Source: Bdellovibrio bacteriovorus W (GTDB lineage Bacteria > Bdellovibrionota > Bdellovibrionia > Bdellovibrionales > Bdellovibrionaceae). From it: a stretch of DNA of 64,000 nt. The position numbers were made by a program, and so were the translations under genes. The stretch is from assembly GCA_000525675.1 (NCBI GenBank), contig CP002190.1, positions 2,480,001-2,544,000 on the forward strand, read 5' to 3'. This document shows, piece after piece, positions 36,694 through 44,901 of this stretch. The first letter of the stretch is position 1. Each line of letters starts with the position of its first letter. Under the pieces are notes generated by a model that was not told the DNA's origin, did not search any database, and worked only from the letters and a program-made list of their open reading frames with translations.

Positions 36694-36882
36694 ATGAACA
36701 TGCGCAATTGGTTAATTGGACTGGGTTGTTGTGTCGGCGCTGCTTATTTAGCTTCTCGCTGGATGAAAAGCCGCCGCACACCGATCATCTATATTGAAGA
36801 CGAAGTAGATATCTCTTCGGACGACTCATTTCCAGCAAGTGATCCACCTTCGTGGAGTTCCACGGTGGCCCATAGGCATTAG
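36694..36882 (+). CDS. Small membrane protein with an SFPASDPPSW motif
   Basis: The 62-residue protein has one hydrophobic helix (about 6-22), a basic stretch (MKSRRTP) and an acidic tail containing DDSFPASDPPSWSSTV. The S-F-P-A-S-D-P-P-S motif recurs in many small proteobacterial proteins of unknown function. A good AAAGGAG site lies 9 bases upstream, and codon use looks like a real gene. Function unknown; it stands alone before a hairpin-rich intergenic region. Confidence 0.7.
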   Translation: MNMRNWLIGLGCCVGAAYLASRWMKSRRTPIIYIEDEVDISSDDSFPASDPPSWSSTVAHRH

Positions 36883-36912
36883 TACTAGAATATATTTCCG
36901 TACCGTCGCTCA

Positions 36913-36944
36913 ACCAAGTTCTCTTCCCCTCAAAAGAACTTGGT
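36913..36944. repeat. Inverted repeat hairpin
   Basis: ACCAAGTTCT and AGAACTTGGT form a perfect 10-bp stem with a 12-base loop, downstream of the small SFPASDPPS gene. No T-run follows directly, so it is an mRNA-end or regulatory hairpin rather than a clear terminator. Confidence 0.6.
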
Positions 36945-36955
36945 AAGCTCTCCTT

Positions 36956-36993
36956 AAATGGGTTCTTCTGAAAAATGAAGAGCCCATTTTTTT
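36956..36993. terminator. Bidirectional rho-independent terminator
   Basis: AAATGGGTTCTT pairs with AAGAGCCCATTT (one G-U) and is followed by a T-run, between the plus-strand small gene and the minus-strand exonuclease. Confidence 0.8.
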
Positions 36994-37819
36994 AATAGAC
37001 GATAACAGCGTCGGAAATTCTTGTAAGGTAATACTTTTTATCTTTATCTTCCTCATGGCATCGCGCTTGGAGATAGTCCCCATCCGGATTTCTCACGACT
37101 CCAATGGGTGTCACTCTTCGAGTTTTTCCACGGTTAGATCCACCTTCGTAAACCAAGTCGATATTCTTTTTCTCGCGAATGGCTTGAAGGATATTAAGAT
37201 ACTTCTCATCTCTCAGAGCAGAGATTGAATAGTCCTGCCAGTAAAGTTTTTTACCTTGAGTGCGCATGAGATCTGCCAAAGTCACCGACTCCGGCATCTT
37301 TTTCACACATTCAAGGGCAACTTGTAAGCAAGCCTTGGCATCGTCATAGGCTCTATGGGCTTGCCCTCCTTCCAGACCAAATGCTTTTACTAAGGTCTGT
37401 AGGCGATGATTCTCCACTCCGTGCAAAAGCTTTCGCGCGAGTAAACTTGTACAGAGAGCTGGTTCCGTTGGTAGTGGAAGTTTTGCTTTTTCAAACTCAA
37501 TCGTTAAAAACCCAAGATCAAAAGGAGCATGATGAGCCATAACCACCGCTCCCTTGAAGAAATCATGAATCTCATGGATTTTTTCAGAAATTTGAGGTGC
37601 ATCGGCAACCATTTCATTGGTGATTCCATGAATACCGATGATGAAATCCGTCATCGGCTCTCGTGGTTTAAACAACATTTGTAAACGCCCCACTTCTTGA
37701 CCGTTTTTCCACTTCACAGCTCCCAATTCGACAATTTCATGCCCAATCGGATATGCGCCGCTCGTCTCTGTATCAAATGCTATGTAGGTATATTCCGAAA
37801 ATTTTTGCTCTAAATTCAT
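36992..37819 (-). CDS. DnaQ-type 3'-5' exonuclease fused to a WYL domain
   Basis: Residues 8-165 are a DEDDh exonuclease like DNA polymerase III epsilon: D16-T-E18 (FDTETSG), HHAPFD with D101, and H155...D160 in AHRAYDDAK. After a linker, residues about 205-275 match a WYL domain (LQAIREKKNIDLVYEGG, RRVTPIGVV, YLTRISDAVIV). WYL domains sense nucleic-acid ligands and usually sit on transcription regulators. The fusion could be a nucleic-acid-controlled nuclease in repair or defence (inference). The frame opens with TTG at 37828; the ATG at 37819 gives 275 residues and is preferred, although its ribosome site is weak. Confidence 0.85.
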   Translation of the reverse strand: MNLEQKFSEYTYIAFDTETSGAYPIGHEIVELGAVKWKNGQEVGRLQMLFKPREPMTDFIIGIHGITNEMVADAPQISEKIHEIHDFFKGAVVMAHHAPFDLGFLTIEFEKAKLPLPTEPALCTSLLARKLLHGVENHRLQTLVKAFGLEGGQAHRAYDDAKACLQVALECVKKMPESVTLADLMRTQGKKLYWQDYSISALRDEKYLNILQAIREKKNIDLVYEGGSNRGKTRRVTPIGVVRNPDGDYLQARCHEEDKDKKYYLTRISDAVIVY

Positions 37820-37972
37820 GATGACCAACTATGCTTCTGAAGCTCTGCCTGACACAACTTATTTGTCTTTTTCGATGGATTCAACATCCTGCTTCAATGG
37901 CAAAAGGTCCAGCTTGCTCAATTTATAGTCTTTGTTTTTCTTTTTTTAATAATACACAATTTAATTAGAACT

Positions 37973-38659
37973 ATGAGAAAACTACTTGTATCAATCATCA
38001 CTTTAATTTCTCTCCAGTCCCTCGCCCAGAGCGAAGCTGGTAACACTCCGCCAAACCTTCGACTTTCTGGCGATGTATCCTTGCTTTCACACTATATTGA
38101 GCACGGACTTTCACAGTCGAACTACTCGCCAGCACTTCAGGGTTCTTTTTGGTTTAATTTTGGCCCGCAGTTTCGCCTTGGAGTCTGGGGATCAAATACG
38201 AACTATAAAAATTCAGATGATAATTTTAATCTGCGCTTCGGGGCTGATATCAATGTTAATCTCTCGGCTATTTCTTATCTGACTCTAGGTTACTTTAAAA
38301 GTAACTACTACAATGGCGGCGATCGAACTGGAGAGCTCTTTGAATTAAATATTTTCGTAAAGGATGTTCGCGTGCTCTACGAAAAAACCACCAACTGGGA
38401 AGGTTCGGGCAAGCGCGGTGATCGCTTTGGCTTCGGCGCCACCTCAAATGTTTTGAATACTTGGAAGTGGAATAACGAAATTGGCTACACAACAATTGAT
38501 AGCGATGACCTTAATAACTACTTTGATTTTAAATCTGGATTAGGAACTCGCTGGGGAGCTTTATTCTTTGAAGGAGCTCTCACTGGAACCAGCGAGAGCT
38601 CTCAATTTGATGGCCGTGGAGATTTCTTCTTTATTCTGTCTGCTTCGACGGATTTGTAA
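37973..38659 (+). CDS. TorF-like outer-membrane beta-barrel protein
   Basis: The 228-residue protein has a signal peptide (about 1-18, ending LAQS) followed by alternating amphipathic strands with many aromatic girdle residues. It opens with [18 protein letters not shown] and ends in [12 protein letters not shown], the pattern of the TorF/Gcw_chp putative porin family. The usual phenylalanine end is replaced by leucine. There is no clear Shine-Dalgarno site, and the upstream region is pyrimidine-rich. Its last 29 bases overlap the convergent motB gene. Confidence 0.72.
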   Translation: MRKLLVSIITLISLQSLAQSEAGNTPPNLRLSGDVSLLSHYIEHGLSQSNYSPALQGSFWFNFGPQFRLGVWGSNTNYKNSDDNFNLRFGADINVNLSAISYLTLGYFKSNYYNGGDRTGELFELNIFVKDVRVLYEKTTNWEGSGKRGDRFGFGATSNVLNTWKWNNEIGYTTIDSDDLNNYFDFKSGLGTRWGALFFEGALTGTSESSQFDGRGDFFFILSASTDL

Positions 38660-39584
38660 AACCAGCTTCTTCTTTAAGCTCAGCATCGACTTGATTCTTA
38701 AGATCATTCGGTGCTTGCTTGCGATTACTGATCTGGTGAACGAAATTATCATACACCGACATATCCACTTGCGACGATCCAAATAAAGTATCTAGCTTAC
38801 GCGGTTTTCTTCCATCGGAAGTGATTTCCTTCTGTGCAACTTTGATTCGTACAAAACCAACCAATCTTGCTGGATCAATCTCACCGCGCTTTTCTTTGAC
38901 GTTAATACCACCGTCTACAGTGACAGTATTAGAATCCAAAGAAGCCAAAATCTTATTACGAACAATATCAAATCTTTCGGACGCAACTTTATTTGCCGAC
39001 ATCACACTGCGATCTGGAACTGATTGTACAAACAATCCCGAAGTCACCTTGATGTTCGCATCTTTCAATCCACCCGTTACAGCTTTAATCTTATCCATAA
39101 CTTTTACGAAGTTTGCATTTGGTTGCGCTGAACCTCTTTCAAACAACATATAGTCAGGAATATCAAAATCATAACCTTCTGGTGTGACCACAACGTTTTT
39201 TGCAACGTCATTTAACTGGTCTGCCATATAAGCTGCCACTACTTTTGCAGAACCCATATCTAACAAGTTAGGAGTTCTATCTGCTGGTTCCATGAAACTT
39301 TGAAAGGCTTTTAGTGGTTCATTTAAGATATCCAAGAAAAGTTTTTCTAAAGTAATCTCGGCACCAAAGTTTTGGAAGTTATATTCAATCACCGATGGAG
39401 TTGAAAAATAATCCGAAACCGCTTTTTTCGTTTCTTCGGATTGCCCTAGCAACCACATCACAAGGAAGAATGCCATCAGAGCTGTCATGAAGTCTGCAAG
39501 AGCAACCTTCCATGATCCCCCATGATGGCCACCGCCTTGGACGATGACCTTTTTAATAACGATAATAGGTTTCTTTTCAGCCAT
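38631..39584 (-). CDS. motB: Flagellar stator protein MotB
   Basis: MotB couples ion flow to flagellar rotation and anchors the stator to peptidoglycan. The 317-residue protein has the single helix with the ion-binding D31 ([20 protein letters not shown]), a plug region, and a C-terminal OmpA-like domain from about 150 to 240 ([23 protein letters not shown]). The peptidoglycan-binding loop is divergent: no clear GHTD is visible, [12 protein letters not shown] taking its place. It starts 3 bases after motA. Its 3' end overlaps the TorF-like gene on the other strand. Confidence 0.93.
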   Translation of the reverse strand: MAEKKPIIVIKKVIVQGGGHHGGSWKVALADFMTALMAFFLVMWLLGQSEETKKAVSDYFSTPSVIEYNFQNFGAEITLEKLFLDILNEPLKAFQSFMEPADRTPNLLDMGSAKVVAAYMADQLNDVAKNVVVTPEGYDFDIPDYMLFERGSAQPNANFVKVMDKIKAVTGGLKDANIKVTSGLFVQSVPDRSVMSANKVASERFDIVRNKILASLDSNTVTVDGGINVKEKRGEIDPARLVGFVRIKVAQKEITSDGRKPRKLDTLFGSSQVDMSVYDNFVHQISNRKQAPNDLKNQVDAELKEEAGFTNPSKQTE

Positions 39585-39587
39585 TTA

Positions 39588-40454
39588 TTATGCTGCCTTC
39601 TTAATTTCTTTAGTAGCTTTATCAATCTCTGCGAATGATGGTCTTTCTTCTGGCATGATAGTACGACGAGCATACTCCACACACACAATCGGTGGCGCGC
39701 CTCTTTGCAGGGCAATCATCGCAGCCTTGATACACTGAAGATACCTACCTTCAGCTTCAATATCTGCACCCATTTTTGTCGCTGTTGGACCAATCAAACC
39801 GTAAGCTCCGAAAACCCCTAACATCGTACCAACAAGGGCGCCGGCAACAAGGGCACCGATCTTTTCCACACCTTCGGTTAAGTGACCCATCGTTTTCACG
39901 ATACCTAGAACCGCGGCAACGATACCCAATCCAGGGAAACCGTCTGCAACCATTTGCACGGCGTGCTGAGCCAAGTGTTCTTCAGAGTGAATGGCTTTAA
40001 TATCTGCATCCAAAAGATCATCAACGTCATACGGAGACATCTCAGCAGAAAGAGTGATCTTCATCGTGTCACATAGAAAGTGAACCGCATGGTGATTATT
40101 CATAAAGCTTGGATAAGCTTTAAAGATGTCACTCTTATCTGGTTCCTCAATATGTTTTTCGATTCCTTGTGGCCCCTCTTTACGGAAGGCTTGGAAGAGC
40201 TGAAAAAGCATCTGCAAAAGTTCGACATAATCTGACTTTTGCGGGCCTTTCGCCGTCATGGCCTTCATCCCGAGTTTGATCCCTGACTTAACGATTTTCA
40301 TTGGGTTGGCAATGATATACGCGCCGAGCGCCGCCCCACCGATAATCATCAACTCAAGAGGTGCCGATTTAATGATAACCGAGAGATTACCGCCTGCGAG
40401 CAGGAAGCCCCCGAACACCATCACGAATACAACGATAATACCTACAAAACCCAT
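39588..40454 (-). CDS. motA: Flagellar stator protein MotA
   Basis: MotA forms the ion channel with MotB and generates torque on FliG. The 288-residue protein has four helices, the long cytoplasmic loop with charged residues (AFRKEGPQGIEKHIEEP), and the conserved DGFPGLGIVAAVLGIVKTMG segment with the proline next to helix 3, then the ALVGTMLGVFGAYGLIGP helix. AGAGG lies 9 bases upstream. A sigma-28-like element is found before it. The gene pair implies flagellar motility. Confidence 0.97.
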   Translation of the reverse strand: MGFVGIIVVFVMVFGGFLLAGGNLSVIIKSAPLELMIIGGAALGAYIIANPMKIVKSGIKLGMKAMTAKGPQKSDYVELLQMLFQLFQAFRKEGPQGIEKHIEEPDKSDIFKAYPSFMNNHHAVHFLCDTMKITLSAEMSPYDVDDLLDADIKAIHSEEHLAQHAVQMVADGFPGLGIVAAVLGIVKTMGHLTEGVEKIGALVAGALVGTMLGVFGAYGLIGPTATKMGADIEAEGRYLQCIKAAMIALQRGAPPIVCVEYARRTIMPEERPSFAEIDKATKEIKKAA

Positions 40455-40476
40455 ATGATATGACCTCTCAGATTCC

Positions 40477-40504
40477 CTATCGGAGCCTCTCGTGCTAAGA
40501 TTGA
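40477..40504 (-). promoter_or_regulatory. Possible sigma-28 type promoter of motAB
   Basis: On the minus strand TCAA (40501-40504) and TCCGATAG (40477-40484) are 16 bases apart, resembling TAAA-N15-GCCGATAA with 3/4 and 6/8 matches. It lies 23 bases before the motA start. Confidence 0.3.
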
Positions 40505-40557
40505 GTCATTGTGGAATAAACTTGCCCATGGTCGAGAGTAGGACTAAGAGATTTTCT

Positions 40558-42363
40558 ATGAAGTTCAGTTTTAGATTTCTATTTCTAGTGTTCGTCGCAT
40601 TATCAACTGGCCTTATGTCTGTTAAGGCACAATCGTCTTTTGATGAAAAAGATCCTTTGCTCTTAAAGACGCAAATTCTTCCCTATGAATGGCAGCCTGG
40701 ACAAGGTGGCGAGCTGCAAATTGAAATGACTCTTCCAGACGATTTCTACGCCTATGAAGATAAATTCAACATCGTCATCTTAGAGCCTGCCGGCTACAAA
40801 ATCGGCGCGTTGCAAATCACTCCGCTAAAAACTTGGTACGATAAGTTTTCCAAAAGAGATCGCACCGGCATTCAAAACTCTGCGGTCCTTAAAGCCAATC
40901 TTGAGGCTCCTCCCCGCTTTTTAAAAAACCATAAAGAACTCAAATTTGATTTTACATACCAAGCGTGCTCTTCACAGTTCTGCCTTTTCCCACTGACAAA
41001 AACAGTTTCTGTTCCCATCGTAGCCAAAGTAACAGGAGCAGAAATTGGAACTCCAACGAATGAATCTTTAACAAGCGAAGACACGGGATCACTTTTTGAT
41101 GCTGCTAACTTTGAAAAGACATTAGCTTCAGGAATCTTCACCGGACTTTTCTTCGTGTTCATTGCCGGAATTTTCACAAGCTTCACTCCTTGTATATTCC
41201 CAATGATTCCCATCACTCTTGCGGTACTGGGGAATGAATCAAATAAACGCAGCCGCCTGATGAACTTCATCACCAGCTGCTTCTATGTTTTAGGAATTGC
41301 GACGACTTATTCTATTCTGGGATTGATAGCAGCCTCTTCGGGAAGTCTCTTTGGTGCAAGCTTAGGAAATCCCTATGTACTGGCCGTCATCTGTGCCATT
41401 TTCTTAGCCATGAGTCTTAGCATGTATGGACTCTTCGACCTTCAAGTCCCTGCGTTTATTCGCAATCGCTTAGGCTCCGGCAAAAGCAAAGGCTTAGGTG
41501 GTGCTTACTTAACAGGGCTCTTCGCCGGAATTGTTGCAAGTCCATGTGTGGGACCGGTCCTTGTTGCCATTTTAACTTACGTCGCTTCCACACAAGATAT
41601 GCTCCTTGGCTTTCTCTATCTCTTCTTCTATGCACTGGGACTAGGAATGATCTTCTTAGCTCTAGGGTTATCGAATCAGTTACTTAAAAACCTTCCACGC
41701 TCTGGCGTATGGATGAATTCATTCAAGTTCATTCTCGGCACTTTAATGCTCAGTGCATTTTACTATTATCTTGAGTTGCTTTTGCCTTCCCGCTGGTTTG
41801 ATGGAGCTTTAGGACTGGGGCTCATCATTTTAGCTAGTGCCTATGGTGCTTTTCAAACCCTGAAGGAAACAGCCTATCTGCGCCGTATTCAAAAAGGGCT
41901 CATGCAGGCGGTGCTCTTTATTGGAATTATCTCCCTTTCTATCTGTGTCTTTGATCTGCGCCCGTATATCTACGGCCGCGTGATAGATGCCGGAGCGGTC
42001 AGCGAGCTTAAAAAACTAGCTTGGACTCCTTACAGTGAAGAAGCTGTGGCAGCTGCCAAAGCCAGCAATAAGCCCGTCATCATTGATTTCTGGGCAGACT
42101 GGTGCGCTGCGTGTCATGAATTGGAGCAACAGACATTTACAGACCCTCGAATTCGCGCCCGCAGCGATGATTTCGTACTTTTAAAATTTGATGCCACTAA
42201 GGATTCCGATAGTTTAAAAGCACTTAAGAAAAAATACAGAATTCAAGGGTTGCCGACTCTCATTTTTCTTAATAAACAAGGGGACTGGCTTGAGTCTTTG
42301 ACTCTCACCCAGTTTGAAAAAGCGGATAGCTTTTTGAAACGAATGGATAAAGGAGCGCAATAG
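40558..42363 (+). CDS. dsbD: Thiol:disulfide interchange protein DsbD
   Basis: DsbD carries electrons from cytoplasmic thioredoxin to the periplasm for DsbC and cytochrome c maturation. The start at 40558 opens a signal peptide (KFSFRFLFLVFVAL). The 601-residue protein has the N-terminal alpha domain with its cysteine pair (ACSSQFC), an eight-helix core with FTPCIFPMIP and SPCVGPVL, and a C-terminal thioredoxin domain with WCAAC. All three redox pairs are intact. The longer frame to 40492 has no sense as a signal peptide. ilvE follows after 2 bases. Confidence 0.95.
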   Translation: MKFSFRFLFLVFVALSTGLMSVKAQSSFDEKDPLLLKTQILPYEWQPGQGGELQIEMTLPDDFYAYEDKFNIVILEPAGYKIGALQITPLKTWYDKFSKRDRTGIQNSAVLKANLEAPPRFLKNHKELKFDFTYQACSSQFCLFPLTKTVSVPIVAKVTGAEIGTPTNESLTSEDTGSLFDAANFEKTLASGIFTGLFFVFIAGIFTSFTPCIFPMIPITLAVLGNESNKRSRLMNFITSCFYVLGIATTYSILGLIAASSGSLFGASLGNPYVLAVICAIFLAMSLSMYGLFDLQVPAFIRNRLGSGKSKGLGGAYLTGLFAGIVASPCVGPVLVAILTYVASTQDMLLGFLYLFFYALGLGMIFLALGLSNQLLKNLPRSGVWMNSFKFILGTLMLSAFYYYLELLLPSRWFDGALGLGLIILASAYGAFQTLKETAYLRRIQKGLMQAVLFIGIISLSICVFDLRPYIYGRVIDAGAVSELKKLAWTPYSEEAVAAAKASNKPVIIDFWADWCAACHELEQQTFTDPRIRARSDDFVLLKFDATKDSDSLKALKKKYRIQGLPTLIFLNKQGDWLESLTLTQFEKADSFLKRMDKGAQ

Positions 42364-42365
42364 CT

Positions 42366-43433
42366 ATGACATCTTCAAAATTTCCTGTCGAAAGAACTTC
42401 GGCTCCAAAAGTAAAACCTCCCTCTGACTCTTTAGGCTTTGGCAAGTACTTCACTGATCACATGTTCACGGCTTGGTTCTCAAAAGAAAAAGGCTGGCAT
42501 GACGCTAAAGTTTCTCCTTATCAGCCTCTTCCTCTAGATCCAGGTGCCAGCGTTCTTCACTACGGACAAGCTCTCTTTGAGGGAATGAAAGCCTTCATCC
42601 ATGAAAATGGAGACTGCGCTATGTTCCGCCCAGAGTTCAACTGGAAGAGAATGTGCGACGGGGCTGAACGTCTTTGCATGGAGCCACCTCCAAAAGATCT
42701 ATTCATCGAAGGCGTTGCAGAACTTATTCGCACGGATCGTGATTGGATTCCAAGAGCTAAAGGCAGCTCTCTGTACATCCGCCCTACACTGATTGGAACT
42801 GAGGCCTTCTTAGGCGTAAGACCTTCTCAAGAATACTTATTCTTCACAATCCTTTCTCCGGTTGGTTCTTATTATGGAAACGACAACAAATGCGTAAAAA
42901 TTTGGGTTGAAGAAGAATTAATTCGCGCAGCTCCTGGTGGTCTTGGATCTACGAAAGCCGCGGCAAACTATGCTGCGAGCTTAAAAGCTGGATACTCCGC
43001 TCGTAAGAACGCATACTCTCAAGTTCTTTGGTTAGATGTTACTAAAGAGTACATCGAAGAAGTTGGCACAATGAACGTGTTCTTCGTTTTTGAAAACGAA
43101 ATCGTTACCCCTTCATTGGATGGAACTATCTTAGGTGGTGGAACTCGTGATTCTATCATCACTCTTTTAAAAGATATGGGTAAGCCGATTGTTGAAAGAA
43201 AACTAAAGATCAGCGAAGTGCGCGAAGCTGCTCAAAAAGGCACATTGAAAGAAGTGTTCGGAACAGGAACAGCAGCCGTTATCAGCCCTGTTGGTGAGTT
43301 AGCAGCGAAAAACTGGAAGATCACAATCAACAATGAAGAAGTGGGCCCAATCGCTACGAAACTTTATGATGAGTTAACAGGTATTCAACAAGGCGTGAAA
43401 CCAGACACTCATGGATGGTTATACAAAGTTTAA
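42366..43433 (+). CDS. ilvE: Branched-chain amino acid aminotransferase
   Basis: A PLP fold-type IV aminotransferase that makes Leu, Ile and Val from their keto acids with glutamate. The 355-residue protein is the long form. It has HYGQALFEGMKAF, RPEFNWKRM, the Schiff-base lysine K197 in GGLGSTKAAANYAAS, VLWLDVTKEYIEEVGTMNVFF, and GTRDSIITL for phosphate binding. It sits 2 bases after dsbD. Its terminator downstream has been split by an insertion sequence. Confidence 0.96.
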   Translation: MTSSKFPVERTSAPKVKPPSDSLGFGKYFTDHMFTAWFSKEKGWHDAKVSPYQPLPLDPGASVLHYGQALFEGMKAFIHENGDCAMFRPEFNWKRMCDGAERLCMEPPPKDLFIEGVAELIRTDRDWIPRAKGSSLYIRPTLIGTEAFLGVRPSQEYLFFTILSPVGSYYGNDNKCVKIWVEEELIRAAPGGLGSTKAAANYAASLKAGYSARKNAYSQVLWLDVTKEYIEEVGTMNVFFVFENEIVTPSLDGTILGGGTRDSIITLLKDMGKPIVERKLKISEVREAAQKGTLKEVFGTGTAAVISPVGELAAKNWKITINNEEVGPIATKLYDELTGIQQGVKPDTHGWLYKV

Positions 43434-43454
43434 TTTCAAACTCGACATTCAAAT

Positions 43455-43468
43455 AAAAAAGGGCAGAG
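43455..43468 (+). terminator. Left arm of the interrupted ilvE terminator
   Basis: AAAAAAGGGCAGA is the left half of a hairpin whose partner TCTGCCCTTTTTTT lies at 44847-44860 across the insertion sequence. Removing the element and one GAA copy restores a perfect stem with a GGAA tetraloop. Confidence 0.85.
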
Positions 43469-43471
43469 GAA

Positions 43472-43497
43472 TGATCTGTACCCCAAAATCCGGACAC
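43472..43497 (+). repeat. Left terminal inverted repeat of the IS
   Basis: TGATCTGTACCCCAAAA followed by TCCGGACA matches the complement of the right end with few mismatches. Confidence 0.9.
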
Positions 43498-43512
43498 AAA
43501 AATAAAAGACCC

Positions 43513-43530
43513 TGTCCAGTTTTTGGGGTA
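43513..43530 (-). repeat. Internal inverted copy of the IS end
   Basis: TGTCCAGTTTTTGGGGTA is a near copy of the terminal repeat facing the opposite way, 16 bases inside the left end. With the left repeat it can fold into a long hairpin before orfA. Confidence 0.75.
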
Positions 43531-43553
43531 TTTTCGTATTTGAGAGGCAGATC

Positions 43554-43958
43554 ATGGGTTCATTTACAGCAAAAGATCGCAAAGATCTTGAGAACAATCA
43601 AAATGTTTTAAAGGTAACAACCTCTAACGTTACCTATACTCCAGAGTTTAAGGTTAAGGCTTTGAAGCTCCGTCAAGATGGGCTAATGCCTTCAGAAATA
43701 TTTAAAGATGCCGGAATCAACCTTTCTCTCTTCGGCAAAGACTACCCCAGAAAGTGTATCCAGCGTTGGGCGAAGATGTCTCAAAAAGACGGTGGATTAA
43801 AGAAGGAGCGTCGAGGAGTTAATTCTACTGGGCGCCCCAAGGGGCTTCGGTTTAAATCAGCAGAAGAAGAAATTGCTTATTTGCGCGCGGAGAATGATTT
43901 CCTAAAAAAGCTCCACGCCTTGGAGGCAAGATACGCAAACAAGAAAAGTTCGCGTTAA
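43554..43958 (+). CDS. IS3-family transposase OrfA
   Basis: The 134-residue protein is the DNA-binding part of the transposase. It has a helix-turn-helix (YTPEFKVKALKLRQDGLMPSEIF, about 28-50), a basic middle (KKERRGVNSTGRPKG) and a C-terminal leucine-zipper-like helix (SAEEEIAYLRAENDFLKKLHAL) where the frameshift lies. GAGAGG is 7 bases upstream of the ATG. Confidence 0.9.
   Translation: MGSFTAKDRKDLENNQNVLKVTTSNVTYTPEFKVKALKLRQDGLMPSEIFKDAGINLSLFGKDYPRKCIQRWAKMSQKDGGLKKERRGVNSTGRPKGLRFKSAEEEIAYLRAENDFLKKLHALEARYANKKSSR
43904..43927 (+). other. Programmed -1 ribosomal frameshift site
   Basis: A-AAA-AAG (43904-43910) lies in the orfA frame as the canonical slippery heptamer. It is followed by CTCCA/TGGAG (43911-43925) or the alternative small stem GCCT/AGGC (43917-43927). 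Slipping back one base joins orfA to orfB as one transposase. Confidence 0.8.
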
Positions 43959-44800
43959 TTCACGAGGCAATAATTCACCAGCCTGATCTGCGTCTCGATC
44001 GGCTATGTAAGCAAGCTAAAGTAAGCACGAGTGGATTTTACGAATGGTCTGCGAAGAAGAAAAGTTCTCAAGAAGCCATTTTCGATGAAGAGTGGGTCTG
44101 TATCCTTTTTGAAAGTAAAAAAGGTAGGATCGGTGCTCGCAGCATAAAGATGCTTTTACAGAAATATTTTTGGATCAATATGAACTTAAAGAAAGTCCGT
44201 CGTCTTATGAAAAAGCATGGACTTCGAACTGTCATCCGCAGAAAGAATAGATCTAGGCAAGTTTGGGTAGAAGGAGATGAACATAGAGCAAGCCCGAATA
44301 TTCTTAATAGGAATTTTAATGTCCAAAAGAAGGATACTGTGTATTCGACAGACATTACTTATCTTGATTATGGACTTGGAAAACGAGCTTATCTATCGGC
44401 AGTAAAGGATTTGGCAACGAAGGAGATCGTGCATTACACCGTTTCAGCAAGTGCAACTTTAAATATCGCACTTAGGGGCCTCGAAGATCTTTTTAGTCAA
44501 AAGCCCAAACATATCATTATGCACTCAGATCAAGGCAGCCACTATACTTCAAAGATCTATCGAGATTTATTAAGCAAGTGGGAAATAACTCAATCAATGT
44601 CACGTAAGGGAAATTGTTTGGACAATGCTCCGATAGAAAGTTTTTTCGGACATTTAAAAGATGAGGCAGAGCTTCGAGATTGCAATACATATGAAGAGTT
44701 GGTAGCAGAGATAGATCGTTATATTAAATACTATAATAACGAACGACCCCAATGGGACTTAAAAGGAAAAACCCCGGCAGAGTGCCGAGGTTTTACTTAA
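43910..44800 (+). CDS. IS3-family transposase OrfB (DDE integrase domain), made as OrfAB
   Basis: From the slippery site the -1 frame stays open to 44800, about 296 residues. It holds an HTH_21-like start (EKFALIHEAIIHQPDLRLDRL, with SGFYEW), then the rve integrase core with catalytic D in YSTDITYLDYG, D in IIMHSDQGSHYTS and E in NAPIESFFGHLKDE, and the end YYNNERPQWDLKGKTPAE. An internal ATG at 44150 would give only the catalytic part. All catalytic residues are present, so the element can probably move. Confidence 0.92.
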   Translation, partial: APRLGGKIRKQEKFALIHEAIIHQPDLRLDRLCKQAKVSTSGFYEWSAKKKSSQEAIFDEEWVCILFESKKGRIGARSIKMLLQKYFWINMNLKKVRRLMKKHGLRTVIRRKNRSRQVWVEGDEHRASPNILNRNFNVQKKDTVYSTDITYLDYGLGKRAYLSAVKDLATKEIVHYTVSASATLNIALRGLEDLFSQKPKHIIMHSDQGSHYTSKIYRDLLSKWEITQSMSRKGNCLDNAPIESFFGHLKDEAELRDCNTYEELVAEIDRYIKYYNNERPQWDLKGKTPAECRGFT

Positions 44801-44816
44801 GAGGCCCTTTTATTTA

Positions 44817-44843
44817 TCTGTCCACTTTTTGGGGTACAGATCA
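44817..44843 (-). repeat. Right terminal inverted repeat of the IS
   Basis: The complement reads TGATCTGTACCCCAAAAAG then TGGACAGA, pairing with the left end. Confidence 0.9.
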
Positions 44844-44846
44844 GAA

Positions 44847-44861
44847 TCTGCCCTTTTTTTT
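44847..44861 (+). terminator. Right arm of the interrupted ilvE terminator
   Basis: TCTGCCC followed by seven or eight T is the second half of the hairpin started at 43455. It is now separated from it by the 1.4-kb element. Confidence 0.85.
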
Positions 44862-44901
44862 ATTCATTTTTTTTATAGAAAGAAATCTGTCCCTCTAGTT
44901 T

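Larger units (their letters stand above)
43472..44843 (+). mobile_element. Intact IS3-family insertion sequence (IS150-like)
   Basis: The 1372-bp element begins TGATCTGTACCCC and ends with its complement GGGGTACAGATCA, both with the TG...CA tips of IS3 elements. It is flanked by GAA on both sides (43469-43471, 44844-44846), a 3-bp target duplication. It carries orfA and orfB, joined by a -1 slippery site, with a complete DDE catalytic set, so it appears functional. It landed in the loop of the ilvE terminator. A terminator-like hairpin (about 44768-44794) at the end of orfB could stop outward transcription. Subgroup call is by motif only. Confidence 0.93.

Noticed and set aside
40872-41273. 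133-residue minus-strand frame
   Set aside because: It is the antisense shadow of dsbD.
44068-44355. 95-residue minus-strand frame inside the IS
   Set aside because: It is the complement of the orfB catalytic domain, with no independent support.
44768-44794. Hairpin at the end of orfB
   Set aside because: It looks like a terminator stem but lies in coding sequence and has only a four-T tail, so it is not listed as a separate terminator.
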